DNA from: an uncultured Flavobacteriaceae bacterium
GTDB lineage: Bacteria > Bacteroidota > Bacteroidia > Flavobacteriales > Flavobacteriaceae
Length of the DNA: 64,000 nucleotides
Direction: 5' to 3'
Assembly (NCBI GenBank): GCA_947488345.1
Contig: CANKZQ010000004.1
Location: 243,278 to 307,277 of the forward strand
Made by a program: the position numbers and the translations under genes. This document shows, in pieces, positions 53,557 through 63,532 of this stretch; within the stretch, counting starts at the first letter, position 1, and the number at the start of each line of letters is the position of its first letter. The notes beneath the pieces are model-generated. The model saw only the letters and a list, made by a program, of their open reading frames with translations, was not told the DNA's origin and did no database searches.

Positions 53557-54014
53557 TTAAATATGGTTAGAAAAAAAGCCATCATTTGATTATAGACTTG
53601 GTCATATGAATGCTGAGCATAATAATCTCAAATCTCAATTTTTTAAAATGAAGACAGTGCATAAAGGTATCACCAAATCCCTTGAATTAGAAATTTCATT
53701 TGTAGGAGTAAAAAGGGCTTTATGAGGGGTTAACTTTTATAAAGATTTCTATAATTTAAGGTTATGAAGAATCAAGAGATTAATATTATTTTCCAATACA
53801 ATTATTAAAAACAACCTGTTTATCTGCAGACTTCCTTATGGATCAGTCGAAAATCGGATGTAAGATCAGAGTTTCTTTTGATTTTAAACGTTCTGAATTT
53901 ATCAAATATTGAAAGCGTTTTAGTTGAGATATTTTTCTTGTATAAACTCAAGAAAATTAAATAAACGGTCTTATAAAATTTCAAGATTCAAAATAAAACG
54001 ATAACTTAGCACAA
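53557..54014. other. Intergenic region between divergent genes
   Basis: The gap holds the start regions of the D-amino-acid enzyme gene (minus) and the small secreted protein gene (plus). Besides the candidate plus-strand promoter at 53909-53937, I see no ORF of more than 25 codons with coding character and no strong stem-loop. Confidence 0.5.
53909..53937 (+). promoter_or_regulatory. Candidate promoter of the receptor/ABC operon
   Basis: TTG (53909-53911) is followed after 18 bases by TATTTTTC (53930-53937), seven of eight matches to TAnnTTTG-type boxes. It lies about 75 bases before the small secreted protein gene. Confidence 0.35.
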
Positions 54015-54332
54015 GTGAATAGAAAACTTCGCATACTCGCCGGTTTATTAGCAGTGTATTTTTTAACATTGCCTTTGTCGCTGGTTGTTCATGTAAAATC
54101 TCATATCGATACTGTTAAGATTGTTGATGTAAACAAGTCTGATAATGATGTTTTCTACAGTGACTCGACATGTGATATATGTAGTTTATATTTTGATCAA
54201 CAGTTATATAATGACGACGTTCAGTATAACCATCATTTCAATCGTTCGTTAGTTTCTCATACCGATATTGTTCAATTGAACATAACGGTTGCATTCGAAC
54301 AAATCTACCTCAGAGGCCCACCTCTTGTCTAA
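54015..54332 (+). CDS. Small secreted Cys/His protein preceding a TonB receptor operon
   Basis: The 105-residue protein starts at a GTG (no ATG available) with a signal peptide (LAGLLAVYFLTLPLSLVVHV). The mature part has STCDICSLYF (Cys53, Cys56), paired histidines YNHHFN, and ends YLRGPPLV. Short secreted proteins with a CxxC and an RGPP end commonly precede TonB receptor genes in Bacteroidetes and are suspected to be metal related. Here the ABC/TonB/permease genes follow. Role unproven. Confidence 0.6.
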   Translation: MNRKLRILAGLLAVYFLTLPLSLVVHVKSHIDTVKIVDVNKSDNDVFYSDSTCDICSLYFDQQLYNDDVQYNHHFNRSLVSHTDIVQLNITVAFEQIYLRGPPLV

Positions 54333-54384
54333 TAACTTTTTTAATTAAACTTACTGCTACTATAGATTGAACTCTTGGTAGTAA

Positions 54385-54410
54385 TGTATGACTTTATGTA
54401 AAGTCATACA
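54385..54410. promoter_or_regulatory. Perfect 12-base inverted repeat before the ABC ATPase gene
   Basis: TGTATGACTTTA (54385-54396) and its complement (54399-54410) flank a TG centre, 32 bases before the ATPase ATG. It could be a repressor operator, or a hairpin that partly terminates transcription (CTTCCTATTTTATT follows). The two cannot be told apart here. Confidence 0.5.
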
Positions 54411-54441
54411 CTTCCTATTTTATTAATTATACATATTAGAT

Positions 54442-55137
54442 ATGCTTGAAGCAATTAATCTTACCAAAAAATATGGTAAGCAAGAGGCGTTGAGTCAATT
54501 GAACTTAACCGTAGATAAGGGTGAAATATTTTGTTTATTAGGTCAAAATGGAGCTGGAAAAACAACCACTATAAATCTTTTCTTAGGGCTTATTGATGCC
54601 ACAAGTGGGCAGGCTTTAATAAATGATATTCCGATAAGACCAAATAATAATAGTACAACTTCGATGATCGCCTATATACCCGAAGTTGTCCAATTATATG
54701 GCAATTTAACCGGGGTTGAAAATCTTGACTTCTTTAGCCGACTGGCAGGTTTCAATTATAACGAACCTGAACTTTACAAATTTTTATCAGATGCCGGTTT
54801 GCAAGAAACAGTTTATAAAAACAAGCTCAGAACATATTCGAAAGGAATGCGTCAAAAAGTGGGTATCGCTATAGCACTTTCGAAGGATGCGGATTATATT
54901 TTTATGGATGAACCTATTTCAGGTTTAGACCCAAAAGCAACATTAGAGTTTACCAAGATTTGTAAACAACTAAGTCAAAACGGAAAAGCCATATTTATGG
55001 CAACTCACGATATTTTCAACGCCGTAAATGTGGGTACCAAAATAGGTATTATGAAAGAAGGGCGCTTAGTCCATATTTCTGATACCGATTCAATTAATGC
55101 AAACGAATTACAAGATCTATACCTTAAAACTATTTAA
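54442..55137 (+). CDS. ABC transporter ATP-binding protein (ABC-2 type)
   Basis: The 231-residue ATPase has Walker A GQNGAGKTTT (about 34-43), signature YSKGMRQKVGIA, Walker B YIFMDEP and a switch histidine in MATHDIF. It resembles CcmA/NosF-type subunits that pair with ABC-2 permeases, two of which are encoded after the TonB receptor gene. It ends three bases before that receptor gene. Confidence 0.9.
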   Translation: MLEAINLTKKYGKQEALSQLNLTVDKGEIFCLLGQNGAGKTTTINLFLGLIDATSGQALINDIPIRPNNNSTTSMIAYIPEVVQLYGNLTGVENLDFFSRLAGFNYNEPELYKFLSDAGLQETVYKNKLRTYSKGMRQKVGIAIALSKDADYIFMDEPISGLDPKATLEFTKICKQLSQNGKAIFMATHDIFNAVNVGTKIGIMKEGRLVHISDTDSINANELQDLYLKTI

Positions 55138-55140
55138 AAA

Positions 55141-57639
55141 ATGAAAATTACTAATTCTATATATACACTATTATTTCTATTAATGAGCATACATACAATG
55201 GCTCAAGTGCAAGTAACGGGAACTATTGTTGATGATCAAGATACACCAATAGTTGGTGCAACGATATTATTAAAAGGTACTAATGAAAACATTGGTAAGT
55301 TGTCTGATGCTAAAGGTGAATTTGACATAAGCGTACCTGAAGGTACATACGTTTTAGAAGTCCGTTACTTAGGCTTTCAGGCTTATAAATCCACTATAAC
55401 GCTTAGTGGTAACCAAAATTATGAAGTTGGAACGGTTAAGTTATTGGAAGGCACCGAACAACTTCAAAGTGTAGAAGTACTTGGTCGCGTGCGAAAAGAT
55501 TATAATAGTGATTATTCTTTTTCAGCCACCAAAACGGCAATCAAAAATAAAGAACTACCGCAAGCAGTATCTGCCGTGACTAAAGAGCTTATCGCAGACC
55601 GACAAGCGTTTCAATTGCCAGATGCTGTAAAAACCGTAAGTAATGTTTCAGCGACAGGCTTGTACAATCATTATAATATTCGTGGTATTACCCAAGCTGA
55701 TGACGGACAAATGCTGAATGGAATGCGAACACGTCAGTACTACTTTTTACAACCCATAACTTCTCATTTGGAACGTGTAGAAGTGATTAAAGGTCCTTCA
55801 TCTGTCACATTTTCAAGTGCAGATCCTGGTGGAACAGTAAACATGGTAACTAAAAAACCCTTAGCCGAAAAACGTAATGAAATTTCAGTCGCCACAGGCA
55901 GTTTTGGAACCTTAAGAGCAACTGTAGACTTCACAGGACCCTTAAACGATTCTAAAACATTGTTATATCGTTTTAATGCGGCATTTCAAGAGGCTGATTC
56001 TTTTAGAGACGTTGTAAATAACAATGCTATTTTAATTACACCATCTTTAAGTTATATCCCTAATGAAAGTACATCTTTGAATGTGGAAATGATTTACAAC
56101 GACGCTGAAGGCAATTTAGATAGAGGGCAACCAATTTTTGGGGCCATTAACGGTGAATTTGATTTAAATAGTACGCCAATTACAAGAAATGTTGGTGCTT
56201 CAAATGACCATTACAAAAACAAAGAGTTTATTTTCATGGCTAACTTTAATAAAAAATTTGGTAAAAACTTTGGTTTCAATGCGCAGTTCATGAAACAAAC
56301 TTGGGACGAAGATTTAGCTGAACATAGAGTTGGTGGTTCTATAGTTGATATTGATGGTAATGTGATTCCTACTCTAGTTAGGTTGCGATATGACGAAAGA
56401 CAGCAATTTTGGGAAACAGATAATTTTAGTGCCTTTTTTACGTATGATATCAAAAACGATAAGGTGACGAATAAAATATTAGTTGGTTATGATGCTACGC
56501 GATGGGAACGAAAAATTGGAGCTGGATTTCTAAGGGCTAGAAGATATTTAACAGTTAATGGTGGTCAGGCTAATTTTGATCCTAGTAATGCCAGTAATTT
56601 TCAGCAAATAGTTGTTGGAGGTGTTACTATACCGAAACCCGCCGCAACTTTTTTAAATTTAGAAGATCCTTTTAATGGTGCTAGAGATATTAGTGATTAT
56701 AATCTTTCTGAATTGACGATACCTGCAAATTTAACAACATCAAGTGGCATCTATATTCAGAACCAATTTAAGGTTGGAAAATTCTCAGCTTTAGTAAATC
56801 TAAGATATGAATGGTTTACTGATATTTTTGATTATGAAGGAAATGAACAGGAGTTTAAGACTAATGCGATTGTACCTAGATTAGGTGTAACTTATGAAAT
56901 CACGAAAGATATTAGTGCTTATGCCACCTATTTAGAAGGATTTCAACCACATACGAATACAGTTTCGTTATCACCGACCGCTGAAGGCTTCTTTTGGTCT
57001 GCTTCACCAAATAGATTCGATCCTTTGGAAAGTAGTTTACTAGAAATAGGAGCTAAAGGAGAATTTTTAAATGGAAAAATATTTGCCAATTTCGCAGTTT
57101 TTAATATCACTCAAAAGAATATCTTACTTGGTGATACCTATGATTTAGATAACTTAACAACGAGAGGAGAACAAAGAAGTAGAGGTTTTGAAATGGATGT
57201 TTCGGGTTATGTATTACCTAACTTTCAGTTAACAGCCTCTTATGGTTTCAATGATGCTACCATTGAAGAAGATGCGATTGAAGAGTTTATAGGTGAACGA
57301 ATTGGTGGAGCGCCAAAACATAACGCAATTTTTTGGGGTAGATATAATTTTGATGCAAGTTCTACACTGAATGGAATTGGTATTGGTTTAGGTGCTCAAT
57401 ATGTGGATGAAAGGTTTACTTGGTACAATCCAACCTATAGTACAAATAGAGTATTGTTACCAGATTATACCGTATTTGATGCAGCTTTATATTACAAGCC
57501 AAGTAATACAAATATGCAGTTAACGCTAAAGATTAACAACGTATTTGATGATACCTATTGGTTAGGTGGTCTCAATCCTTCAAGATTAGGACCAGGTGCA
57601 CCAAGGAATGTTTTGTTAAATGCAACGTATACTTTCTAA
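55141..57639 (+). CDS. TonB-dependent siderophore-type receptor
   Basis: The 832-residue outer-membrane receptor has a signal peptide (ending HTMAQ), a carboxypeptidase-regulatory-like domain (about 22-105, VTGTIVDDQDTPIVGATILLKG), and a plug with LPDAVKTVSNVSATGLYNHYNIRGI and VEVIKGPSSVTFSSADPGGTVNMVTKKP. A 22-strand barrel follows, ending in phenylalanine (NATYTF). The plug pattern is that of the siderophore/ferrichrome branch. It likely imports a metal chelate or other small ligand and lies between ABC genes, which is unusual. Confidence 0.9.
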   Translation: MKITNSIYTLLFLLMSIHTMAQVQVTGTIVDDQDTPIVGATILLKGTNENIGKLSDAKGEFDISVPEGTYVLEVRYLGFQAYKSTITLSGNQNYEVGTVKLLEGTEQLQSVEVLGRVRKDYNSDYSFSATKTAIKNKELPQAVSAVTKELIADRQAFQLPDAVKTVSNVSATGLYNHYNIRGITQADDGQMLNGMRTRQYYFLQPITSHLERVEVIKGPSSVTFSSADPGGTVNMVTKKPLAEKRNEISVATGSFGTLRATVDFTGPLNDSKTLLYRFNAAFQEADSFRDVVNNNAILITPSLSYIPNESTSLNVEMIYNDAEGNLDRGQPIFGAINGEFDLNSTPITRNVGASNDHYKNKEFIFMANFNKKFGKNFGFNAQFMKQTWDEDLAEHRVGGSIVDIDGNVIPTLVRLRYDERQQFWETDNFSAFFTYDIKNDKVTNKILVGYDATRWERKIGAGFLRARRYLTVNGGQANFDPSNASNFQQIVVGGVTIPKPAATFLNLEDPFNGARDISDYNLSELTIPANLTTSSGIYIQNQFKVGKFSALVNLRYEWFTDIFDYEGNEQEFKTNAIVPRLGVTYEITKDISAYATYLEGFQPHTNTVSLSPTAEGFFWSASPNRFDPLESSLLEIGAKGEFLNGKIFANFAVFNITQKNILLGDTYDLDNLTTRGEQRSRGFEMDVSGYVLPNFQLTASYGFNDATIEEDAIEEFIGERIGGAPKHNAIFWGRYNFDASSTLNGIGIGLGAQYVDERFTWYNPTYSTNRVLLPDYTVFDAALYYKPSNTNMQLTLKINNVFDDTYWLGGLNPSRLGPGAPRNVLLNATYTF

Positions 57640-57655
57640 ACATAATTAGTAAAAG

Positions 57656-59107
57656 ATGAAATGGAACAATGTTAAGATTTTTGCTTTCAATTTTTGGCAT
57701 ACTATAACAAAGTTGAAGGCCTTTTATATTTTGTATGCAATTTTTATACTGCTAACAGCCTATTCGGCTGTTAGTGGTATTCAAAATTACAACACCCAAA
57801 AGAATATAAGGTTAGAGCATCAATTAAAAGCTCGACAAAGCTGGGAAGCCAACCCGGATAAACATCCACATCGAATGGCACATTTCGGAACGTTTGCTTT
57901 TCGTGTCAATCCATCATTAGCTATGTTCGATTCTGGTCTAGAAAGTTATATGGGAAATACAGTTTTTCTAGAGGCACATAGGCAAAATAGTGTCAATTTT
58001 TCGGAGGCCGTATTCTCAACAGGAATGTTGCGTTTTGGAGAATTGAGTCTAGCCTTGTTACTTCAATTAGTACTACCGTTAATGCTATTTTTTATTGGAT
58101 TTTCTACCATCTCGGCAGATAGAGAAAATGGCACCTTACGAATGCTCATATCTCAAGGTGCAACATTTAAGGAACTTCTATTTGGTAAATCTATCGGGCT
58201 TTTTGCCGTTTCGTTACTATTTTTAGTACCAATTCTTTTAGTTGTATTATTGGCGTTAATCGTTATTGGAGATGAAAGTATGAATGATTTATTGTGGTTG
58301 CGATTTATAATAATAGCACTCAGTTACTTGACGTTTTTGTTTGTTATATCTAGTATTACAGTACTTATGTCAGCTAAAAGTAGCGCATCTAAAAACGCGT
58401 TGTTGCGTTTATTGGGTATCTGGTTATTATTAGTAGTGTTATTACCAAAATCTACACAATCTATTGGCAATTACTGGTTCCCGATACCCAGTAAACTGTC
58501 CTTTCAATCTGAAATAGAAAAGGAAGTGATTCAAAAAGGGGATAGTCATAATCCGGATGATCCTCATTACAACAGTTTACGAGATTCTGTTCTAAAAGTT
58601 CATAATGTTTCTGAAATCACAGATTTGCCATTTAACTATGCAGGATTTGTAATGCGCGAAGGCGAAAAGATTACGTCTCAAGTGTATCGAGAACATTATG
58701 AAGGTTTGATTGGAATCTACAATAATCAAAATAATTTAACTAAATATTCATCTTTTATAAATCCGTTTACTGCAATTAAATATATATCTATGACGATGTC
58801 TAATACCGACTTTGCATCCTACACAGACTTTCAAGACAAGGCTGATGCTTATCGCTATCAATTGGCGCAAACAATGAATGAGCTTCAAATGGAATACATA
58901 AGCCCCAAGAAGAAAAGTGGATCAGAAGGTAAAACGCATGTAGTAGACCATGAACATTGGAAAGAATTCCAAGATTTCGAACATCATTCCATGTCGTTTC
59001 AAGATACAATAAAGGAAGCCTTACCAGCCCTTTTATCAATGTTTATATGGATGCTAATATCAATCAGTTTACTTATTGTAAACGCTAAAAAAGTAAGAGC
59101 CATATGA
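57656..59107 (+). CDS. ABC-2 type permease, DUF3526 family (first of two)
   Basis: The 483-residue protein has an N-terminal helix, a large extracytoplasmic loop with a His-rich stretch (NPDKHPHRMAHFGTFAFRVNP) and LESYMGNTVFLEAHRQN. A block of five helices (from LSLALLLQLVLPLMLFFIG) comes next, then a second large loop and a final helix. This is the DUF3526/NosY-like layout. It ends as ATGA overlapping the next permease gene. With the ATPase it should form an ABC complex; substrate unknown. Confidence 0.82.
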   Translation: MKWNNVKIFAFNFWHTITKLKAFYILYAIFILLTAYSAVSGIQNYNTQKNIRLEHQLKARQSWEANPDKHPHRMAHFGTFAFRVNPSLAMFDSGLESYMGNTVFLEAHRQNSVNFSEAVFSTGMLRFGELSLALLLQLVLPLMLFFIGFSTISADRENGTLRMLISQGATFKELLFGKSIGLFAVSLLFLVPILLVVLLALIVIGDESMNDLLWLRFIIIALSYLTFLFVISSITVLMSAKSSASKNALLRLLGIWLLLVVLLPKSTQSIGNYWFPIPSKLSFQSEIEKEVIQKGDSHNPDDPHYNSLRDSVLKVHNVSEITDLPFNYAGFVMREGEKITSQVYREHYEGLIGIYNNQNNLTKYSSFINPFTAIKYISMTMSNTDFASYTDFQDKADAYRYQLAQTMNELQMEYISPKKKSGSEGKTHVVDHEHWKEFQDFEHHSMSFQDTIKEALPALLSMFIWMLISISLLIVNAKKVRAI

Positions 59108-60450
59108 GATTATATAAGTTATATTTCCAGCAATGTATTCGCTCAAAAGAAGTTTGGCTAAGCCTTCTGCTTATCATAATACTAGGGATTTTAGGAATAT
59201 ATATAGGTGCTAAACATGTTAACCGACATCAGGCGGCGATTGATGAAGTAAAGCTATATCAGGAACAACATTTAAAACGTCAAGTCTCATTACATAATGA
59301 AGATATTGGTTTGCTATTGTATTATGCAAAATTTGCTTACATAAACACTTTAAGTCCTCTTGCCGGAATAGCAATTGGACAATCGGATATTAATCCAACG
59401 GTTAAAAGAATTACCATAAAGACTTTTGAAGGTCAAAAGTATGACACTGACTTGCTCAATCCAATGAATTCACAATCGGGTAATCTCGATCTTTCTTTTG
59501 TAATTATATATTTATTCCCACTACTAATTATAGTGTTAACGTTCAATCTTATTTCTGAAGAGACAGAATCTGGTACATGGCGTTTGGTAGCCGTACAATC
59601 TAAATCAAAACTCACGTTCATCATTACGAAATTACTAGTAAGAATGTTACTCTTCCTTGGCGTGGTAGTATTTTTATTTTTAATAGCTACGGTGAAATTA
59701 AAGCTGGCTTTTAGTCTTGAACTATTATGGATGTTTGGTATGTCGGTGCTCTATATGTTTTTTTGGTTTACAATTACTTTTTTTGTTATCAGTTTTAGGA
59801 AATCAACAGGGTTTATTGCCTTAGCACTTTTAGCTATTTGGTTAGTCATAATTATCCTTTTACCTGCTGGAATTAATGCTTATATTACATCAAAATACCC
59901 AATACCGGAAGCCTTGAGCACTGCTATAGCACAGCGAGATGGTTATCATGTAAAATGGGACACTGATAAACGTGCAACTATAACGAAATTTTATGATCAT
60001 TACCCTCAATTTAAAGAGTATGGTTATCCCACTGAAGGATTTAATTGGTTATGGTATTATGCCATGCAACAAATGGGAGACGATGATTCTAAAGGAGAAA
60101 AAGAGGCCTTAAATGATAAGATAAAACAACGAGAAAAAACGAGTAAGTTTATGGCATCGATACTACCCAACATGCATTTACAATTAGCATTTAATTACCT
60201 TGCGGGAACAAGCATGAGTCGACAAATGAATTATTTGAATGCTACAGGTAAGTTTCATGAAAAGTTGCGGTTGTTTTTTTATCCTAAAATATTCGAAAAT
60301 CACAAAGCTGAAATGATAGATTGGGCACAGTTCAAACCTGAGCATTTTAGAACAGATATAAATATTAAACCTTCGAGACTCGTATTGCCTACCTTATTAG
60401 CCTCTTTACTAATGGTATTGTTGTCAATTCCGAATGTTCGAAAATTTTAA
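59104..60450 (+). CDS. ABC-2 type permease, DUF3526 family (second of two)
   Basis: The 448-residue permease is related to the preceding one: an N-terminal helix (WLSLLLIIILGILGIYIGA), a large loop, helices around FVIIYLFPLLIIVLTFNLIS with SEETESGTWRLVAVQ after them, a second large loop, and a final helix. Unlike its partner it lacks the HPHR stretch. The start overlaps the first permease by four bases. Together with the ATPase they probably form a heteromeric transporter. Confidence 0.82.
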   Translation: MRLYKLYFQQCIRSKEVWLSLLLIIILGILGIYIGAKHVNRHQAAIDEVKLYQEQHLKRQVSLHNEDIGLLLYYAKFAYINTLSPLAGIAIGQSDINPTVKRITIKTFEGQKYDTDLLNPMNSQSGNLDLSFVIIYLFPLLIIVLTFNLISEETESGTWRLVAVQSKSKLTFIITKLLVRMLLFLGVVVFLFLIATVKLKLAFSLELLWMFGMSVLYMFFWFTITFFVISFRKSTGFIALALLAIWLVIIILLPAGINAYITSKYPIPEALSTAIAQRDGYHVKWDTDKRATITKFYDHYPQFKEYGYPTEGFNWLWYYAMQQMGDDDSKGEKEALNDKIKQREKTSKFMASILPNMHLQLAFNYLAGTSMSRQMNYLNATGKFHEKLRLFFYPKIFENHKAEMIDWAQFKPEHFRTDINIKPSRLVLPTLLASLLMVLLSIPNVRKF

Positions 60451-60467
60451 AACACTATTTATTAATT

Positions 60468-61514
60468 ATGAACAAATTTCTTTTAATTATTCTCTTTTTG
60501 TTTTCGATTAGTGATGTCTATGGTCAACGTACTATTAAAGAAATCTTAACTGATAAAGTAAGACCCTTTGAAAAAGATACAATTATTGAAATACATGACT
60601 TTTTGAATAATAAAACTCATGTACCACTATCAATTATTAAGGGGAAGTATGATGGACCCGTATTTACCATGGTCGCAGGTGTTCACGGATTTGAATATCC
60701 ACCAATTGTAGCCATTCAAAAATTAATGACTGAGATAAATACTGATACGCTCATGGGAACTCTAATTATTATACCTGTGGCGAATGTCGGATCGTTTTAT
60801 TCTCGAACTCCTTTCATAAATCCATTAGATAAAACGAATTTAAACAATGCTTTTCCTGGAAAATCAGACGGTACGGTAACACAAAAAATTGCCCATTTTA
60901 TGACTAAACAAATAATTCCATTAACTGATGTGTTCTTAGATATTCATGGAGGTGATGCGAGTGAAGATCTCTTGCCTTTTATTTGTTACTATAACAATAA
61001 GAAACATCCTGAGAAAACGAGAATGGCTAGATTGTTGTCAGAAAAAAGTGGATTCGAATATGTAGTTTCCTATCCCTATACTCTTAAAGATCATGCACCA
61101 GCAAAATACGCTTTTAAACAGGCATGTCAAGATGGTAAAATAGCATTAAGTATAGAAAGTGGCAAACTTGGAAATGTTCAAGAAATTGAGATCAATTTAA
61201 TCAAAAATGCGGTGTATAATATGTTGAGTCAACTACGAATGTATACTCATATCAACCAAAAGATAGGTGGAAATATACAACAACTGAATCGCCAAGCGTA
61301 CATTGACGCGGATGCTAAGGGTATTTTCTATAGCGACTTTAAAGCTGGAGACAAAGTAGAGAAAGGAGCCATTGTTGGATATATAACAGACGAATTTGGA
61401 AAGATAATATCTAGTTTTAATGCGCCAGTATCAGGAGTTATTTTATATAAAATAGGGACGCCTCCTGTAAATGTTGATGATACTATTATGTGCATTAGTT
61501 ATTTTGACAACTAA
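60468..61514 (+). CDS. Secreted succinylglutamate desuccinylase/aspartoacylase-like M14 hydrolase
   Basis: The 348-residue protein has a signal peptide ending VYGQ and a zinc-carboxypeptidase-like core. The ligands are His73 and Glu76 in GVHGFEYP, and His160 in FLDIHGGD; the general-base glutamate is in LSIESGKLG. A C-terminal biotinyl-lipoyl-like beta domain (GIFYSDFKAGDKVEKGAIVGYI) follows, as in the AstE/AspA group. It should hydrolyse an N-acyl amino acid or similar amide in the periplasm. It follows the permeases by 17 bases, suggesting it processes the substrate of that operon. Confidence 0.85.
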   Translation: MNKFLLIILFLFSISDVYGQRTIKEILTDKVRPFEKDTIIEIHDFLNNKTHVPLSIIKGKYDGPVFTMVAGVHGFEYPPIVAIQKLMTEINTDTLMGTLIIIPVANVGSFYSRTPFINPLDKTNLNNAFPGKSDGTVTQKIAHFMTKQIIPLTDVFLDIHGGDASEDLLPFICYYNNKKHPEKTRMARLLSEKSGFEYVVSYPYTLKDHAPAKYAFKQACQDGKIALSIESGKLGNVQEIEINLIKNAVYNMLSQLRMYTHINQKIGGNIQQLNRQAYIDADAKGIFYSDFKAGDKVEKGAIVGYITDEFGKIISSFNAPVSGVILYKIGTPPVNVDDTIMCISYFDN

Positions 61515-61565
61515 CTGTATGGGTATTTTTTTGAGCATATAAATCAGTAAAATATTGACAATATA

Positions 61566-62957
61566 TTACTTACCAATGCAAAAATTAGCAAAGATATTAC
61601 CCAAAAGATCGTCATTGGTAATTTCACCAGTAATCTCACCAAAATGATACAGTGCTTGTCGAATGTCTATAGACATTAGATCTCCCGAAAGGCCTGTGCT
61701 TAAGCCATATTTAACTTTTGTAATTTCTTCAAGGGCTTTTAATAAGGCATCATAATGACGCGAATTCGTCACAATGGTATCATTTGTATGTAAGACTCCA
61801 GTGTTTACGAATGTTAATAATCGCTCTTTTAACTCTTCAATTCCAATTTTTTTCTTTGCGGATAGCAAAAGGAGATTTTCTGATGAAAAAGAACTAGTAA
61901 TGAAACGTTGATCAGCTGTGTCGATTTTGTTGGCCACAACTAACAAGGGTTTTTGAGGGAACCTATTTTTGATTTTGTTGATTTCTATATGAATCGCCTC
62001 AACTTCTGAATCGTTGGTAATTTTACCGGCGTCAATCAAATAGACAATTACTTGTGCCTGTTCTGATTTTTCAAAGGTTTTTTTGATGCCGATACTCTCC
62101 ACAACATCTTTTGTATCACGTATACCTGCAGTATCTATGAACCGAAATCCAATACCGCCAATGGTCATTTCATCTTCAATAGTATCACGTGTAGTTCCTG
62201 CTATATCACTTACGATTGCCCGATCTTCATTGAGTAAAGAATTGAGTAGGGTAGATTTGCCTACGTTCGGTTCTCCAATAATGGCTACTGGGATACCATT
62301 TTTAATAACATTACCAACGGCGAAAGAATCGATGAGACGCTTGAGTACAAATAGGATTCGCTCAATTAATTCTTTAAATTGAGTGCGATCGGCAAATTCT
62401 ACATCTTCTTCAGAAAAGTCGAGTTCTAATTCAATAAGAGAAGCGAAGTTCATCAGTTCTTGACGTAATTTAGAGATTTCCGACGAAAATCCTCCACGCA
62501 TTTGCTGTATGGCAATTTGATGCGAAGCCTCAGTATCGCTTGCAATTAAATCAGCAACAGCTTCTGCTTGACTCAGGTCTAATTTTCCGTTTAAAAAAGC
62601 ACGAAGCGTAAATTCTCCTGCATTGGCCATACGACAACCATTCTTTAAGAACAATTGAATAATTTCTTGTTGAATAAAGGTAGAACCGTGACAAGAAATT
62701 TCGACGACATTTTCTCCTGTATATGAATGCGGATTTTTAAAAATAGAAACCAATACTTCATCTAACACTCTTTCTCCCTCAATAATATGACCCAAAAGAA
62801 TAGAATGCGATCGCTGTGATTTCAAATCTTTACCATGAATAGATGTAAAAAATTGACTGCATTTAGCGATGGCATCTTCACCTGATAATCGAATTACGGC
62901 AATCGCACCAGCTCCAGGAGCTGTGGCCAATGCAACAATGGTGTCATTATATATCAT
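61566..62957 (-). CDS. mnmE: tRNA uridine-5-carboxymethylaminomethyl GTPase MnmE
   Basis: Starting at the ATG at 62957 (MIYNDTIVALATAPGAGAIAV) the 463-residue protein has the tetrahydrofolate-binding N-terminal domain, the helical domain, and an inserted GTPase with GEPNVGKSTLLN (G1), AGTTRDT (G2), DTAGIRDT (G3) and VANKID (G4). It ends in the essential CIGK motif (catalytic cysteine). With MnmG it modifies the wobble uridine of several tRNAs. It is a housekeeping gene and marks the return to core genome. Confidence 0.97.
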   Translation of the reverse strand: MIYNDTIVALATAPGAGAIAVIRLSGEDAIAKCSQFFTSIHGKDLKSQRSHSILLGHIIEGERVLDEVLVSIFKNPHSYTGENVVEISCHGSTFIQQEIIQLFLKNGCRMANAGEFTLRAFLNGKLDLSQAEAVADLIASDTEASHQIAIQQMRGGFSSEISKLRQELMNFASLIELELDFSEEDVEFADRTQFKELIERILFVLKRLIDSFAVGNVIKNGIPVAIIGEPNVGKSTLLNSLLNEDRAIVSDIAGTTRDTIEDEMTIGGIGFRFIDTAGIRDTKDVVESIGIKKTFEKSEQAQVIVYLIDAGKITNDSEVEAIHIEINKIKNRFPQKPLLVVANKIDTADQRFITSSFSSENLLLLSAKKKIGIEELKERLLTFVNTGVLHTNDTIVTNSRHYDALLKALEEITKVKYGLSTGLSGDLMSIDIRQALYHFGEITGEITNDDLLGNIFANFCIGK

Positions 62958-63116
62958 AGAAATTATTAAGTGCTGCAAAATTAAGAAATCTAATGATTTA
63001 ACTATTTAATACGCAAAATTTATAAAAGTTATGTAAAAGTTTGGTTTAGAGTATATTGTAACAAAAATGGTTTTTAGACGTCTTATATATGCATTCATTA
63101 ATCAAAAACTAAAACC

Positions 63117-63452
63117 ATGAAAACAAACAATCAATTATTAGTACTGACTCATTTAAGTCAACTGTTGGATTTCTTTACAGTGATTGGTGGTCTTATTGTT
63201 CCGCTAATTATATGGTTGACAAATAAAGATAGTGTTTATCGCATGGACGAGCATGGTAGGGCTATTATTAACTTTAGAATAAGCATGCTACTATATGTAT
63301 TGCTATGTATACCATTGGTACTATTTTTCGGGCTAGGACTCTTAGGTTTCTTAATAATTGGAGTGCTATATTTTATTTTACCGATACTAAATGCCATAAA
63401 AGCGAGTAATGGAGAGCAGCCGAACTACCCGTTTTCCTTAACAATTATTTAA
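63117..63452 (+). CDS. DUF4870 (Tic20-like) small membrane protein
   Basis: The 111-residue protein has LLVLTHLSQLLDFFTVIGGLIVPLIIWLTNKD, then a segment around DEHGRAIINFRISMLLYVLLCIPL and a final helix pair with GFLIIGVLYFILPILNAIKA. This is the DUF4870 pattern: His-x2-Ser near the start, a central NFR, and four helices. Function unknown. Confidence 0.88.
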   Translation: MKTNNQLLVLTHLSQLLDFFTVIGGLIVPLIIWLTNKDSVYRMDEHGRAIINFRISMLLYVLLCIPLVLFFGLGLLGFLIIGVLYFILPILNAIKASNGEQPNYPFSLTII

Positions 63453-63471
63453 CAGCGTTAGATATTGCAAT

Positions 63472-63501
63472 AAAAAAACACCTTATTAAAAGGTATTTTT
63501 T
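63472..63501 (+). terminator. Intrinsic terminator after the DUF4870 gene
   Basis: ACCTT (63480-63484) pairs with AAGGT (63490-63494) around ATTAA. After one mismatch, seven A and six T continue the stem and supply the U tract. It begins 20 bases after the stop codon. Confidence 0.7.
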
Positions 63502-63532
63502 GTGTTAAAATAGTAGTATTTTTCAAAAATTA

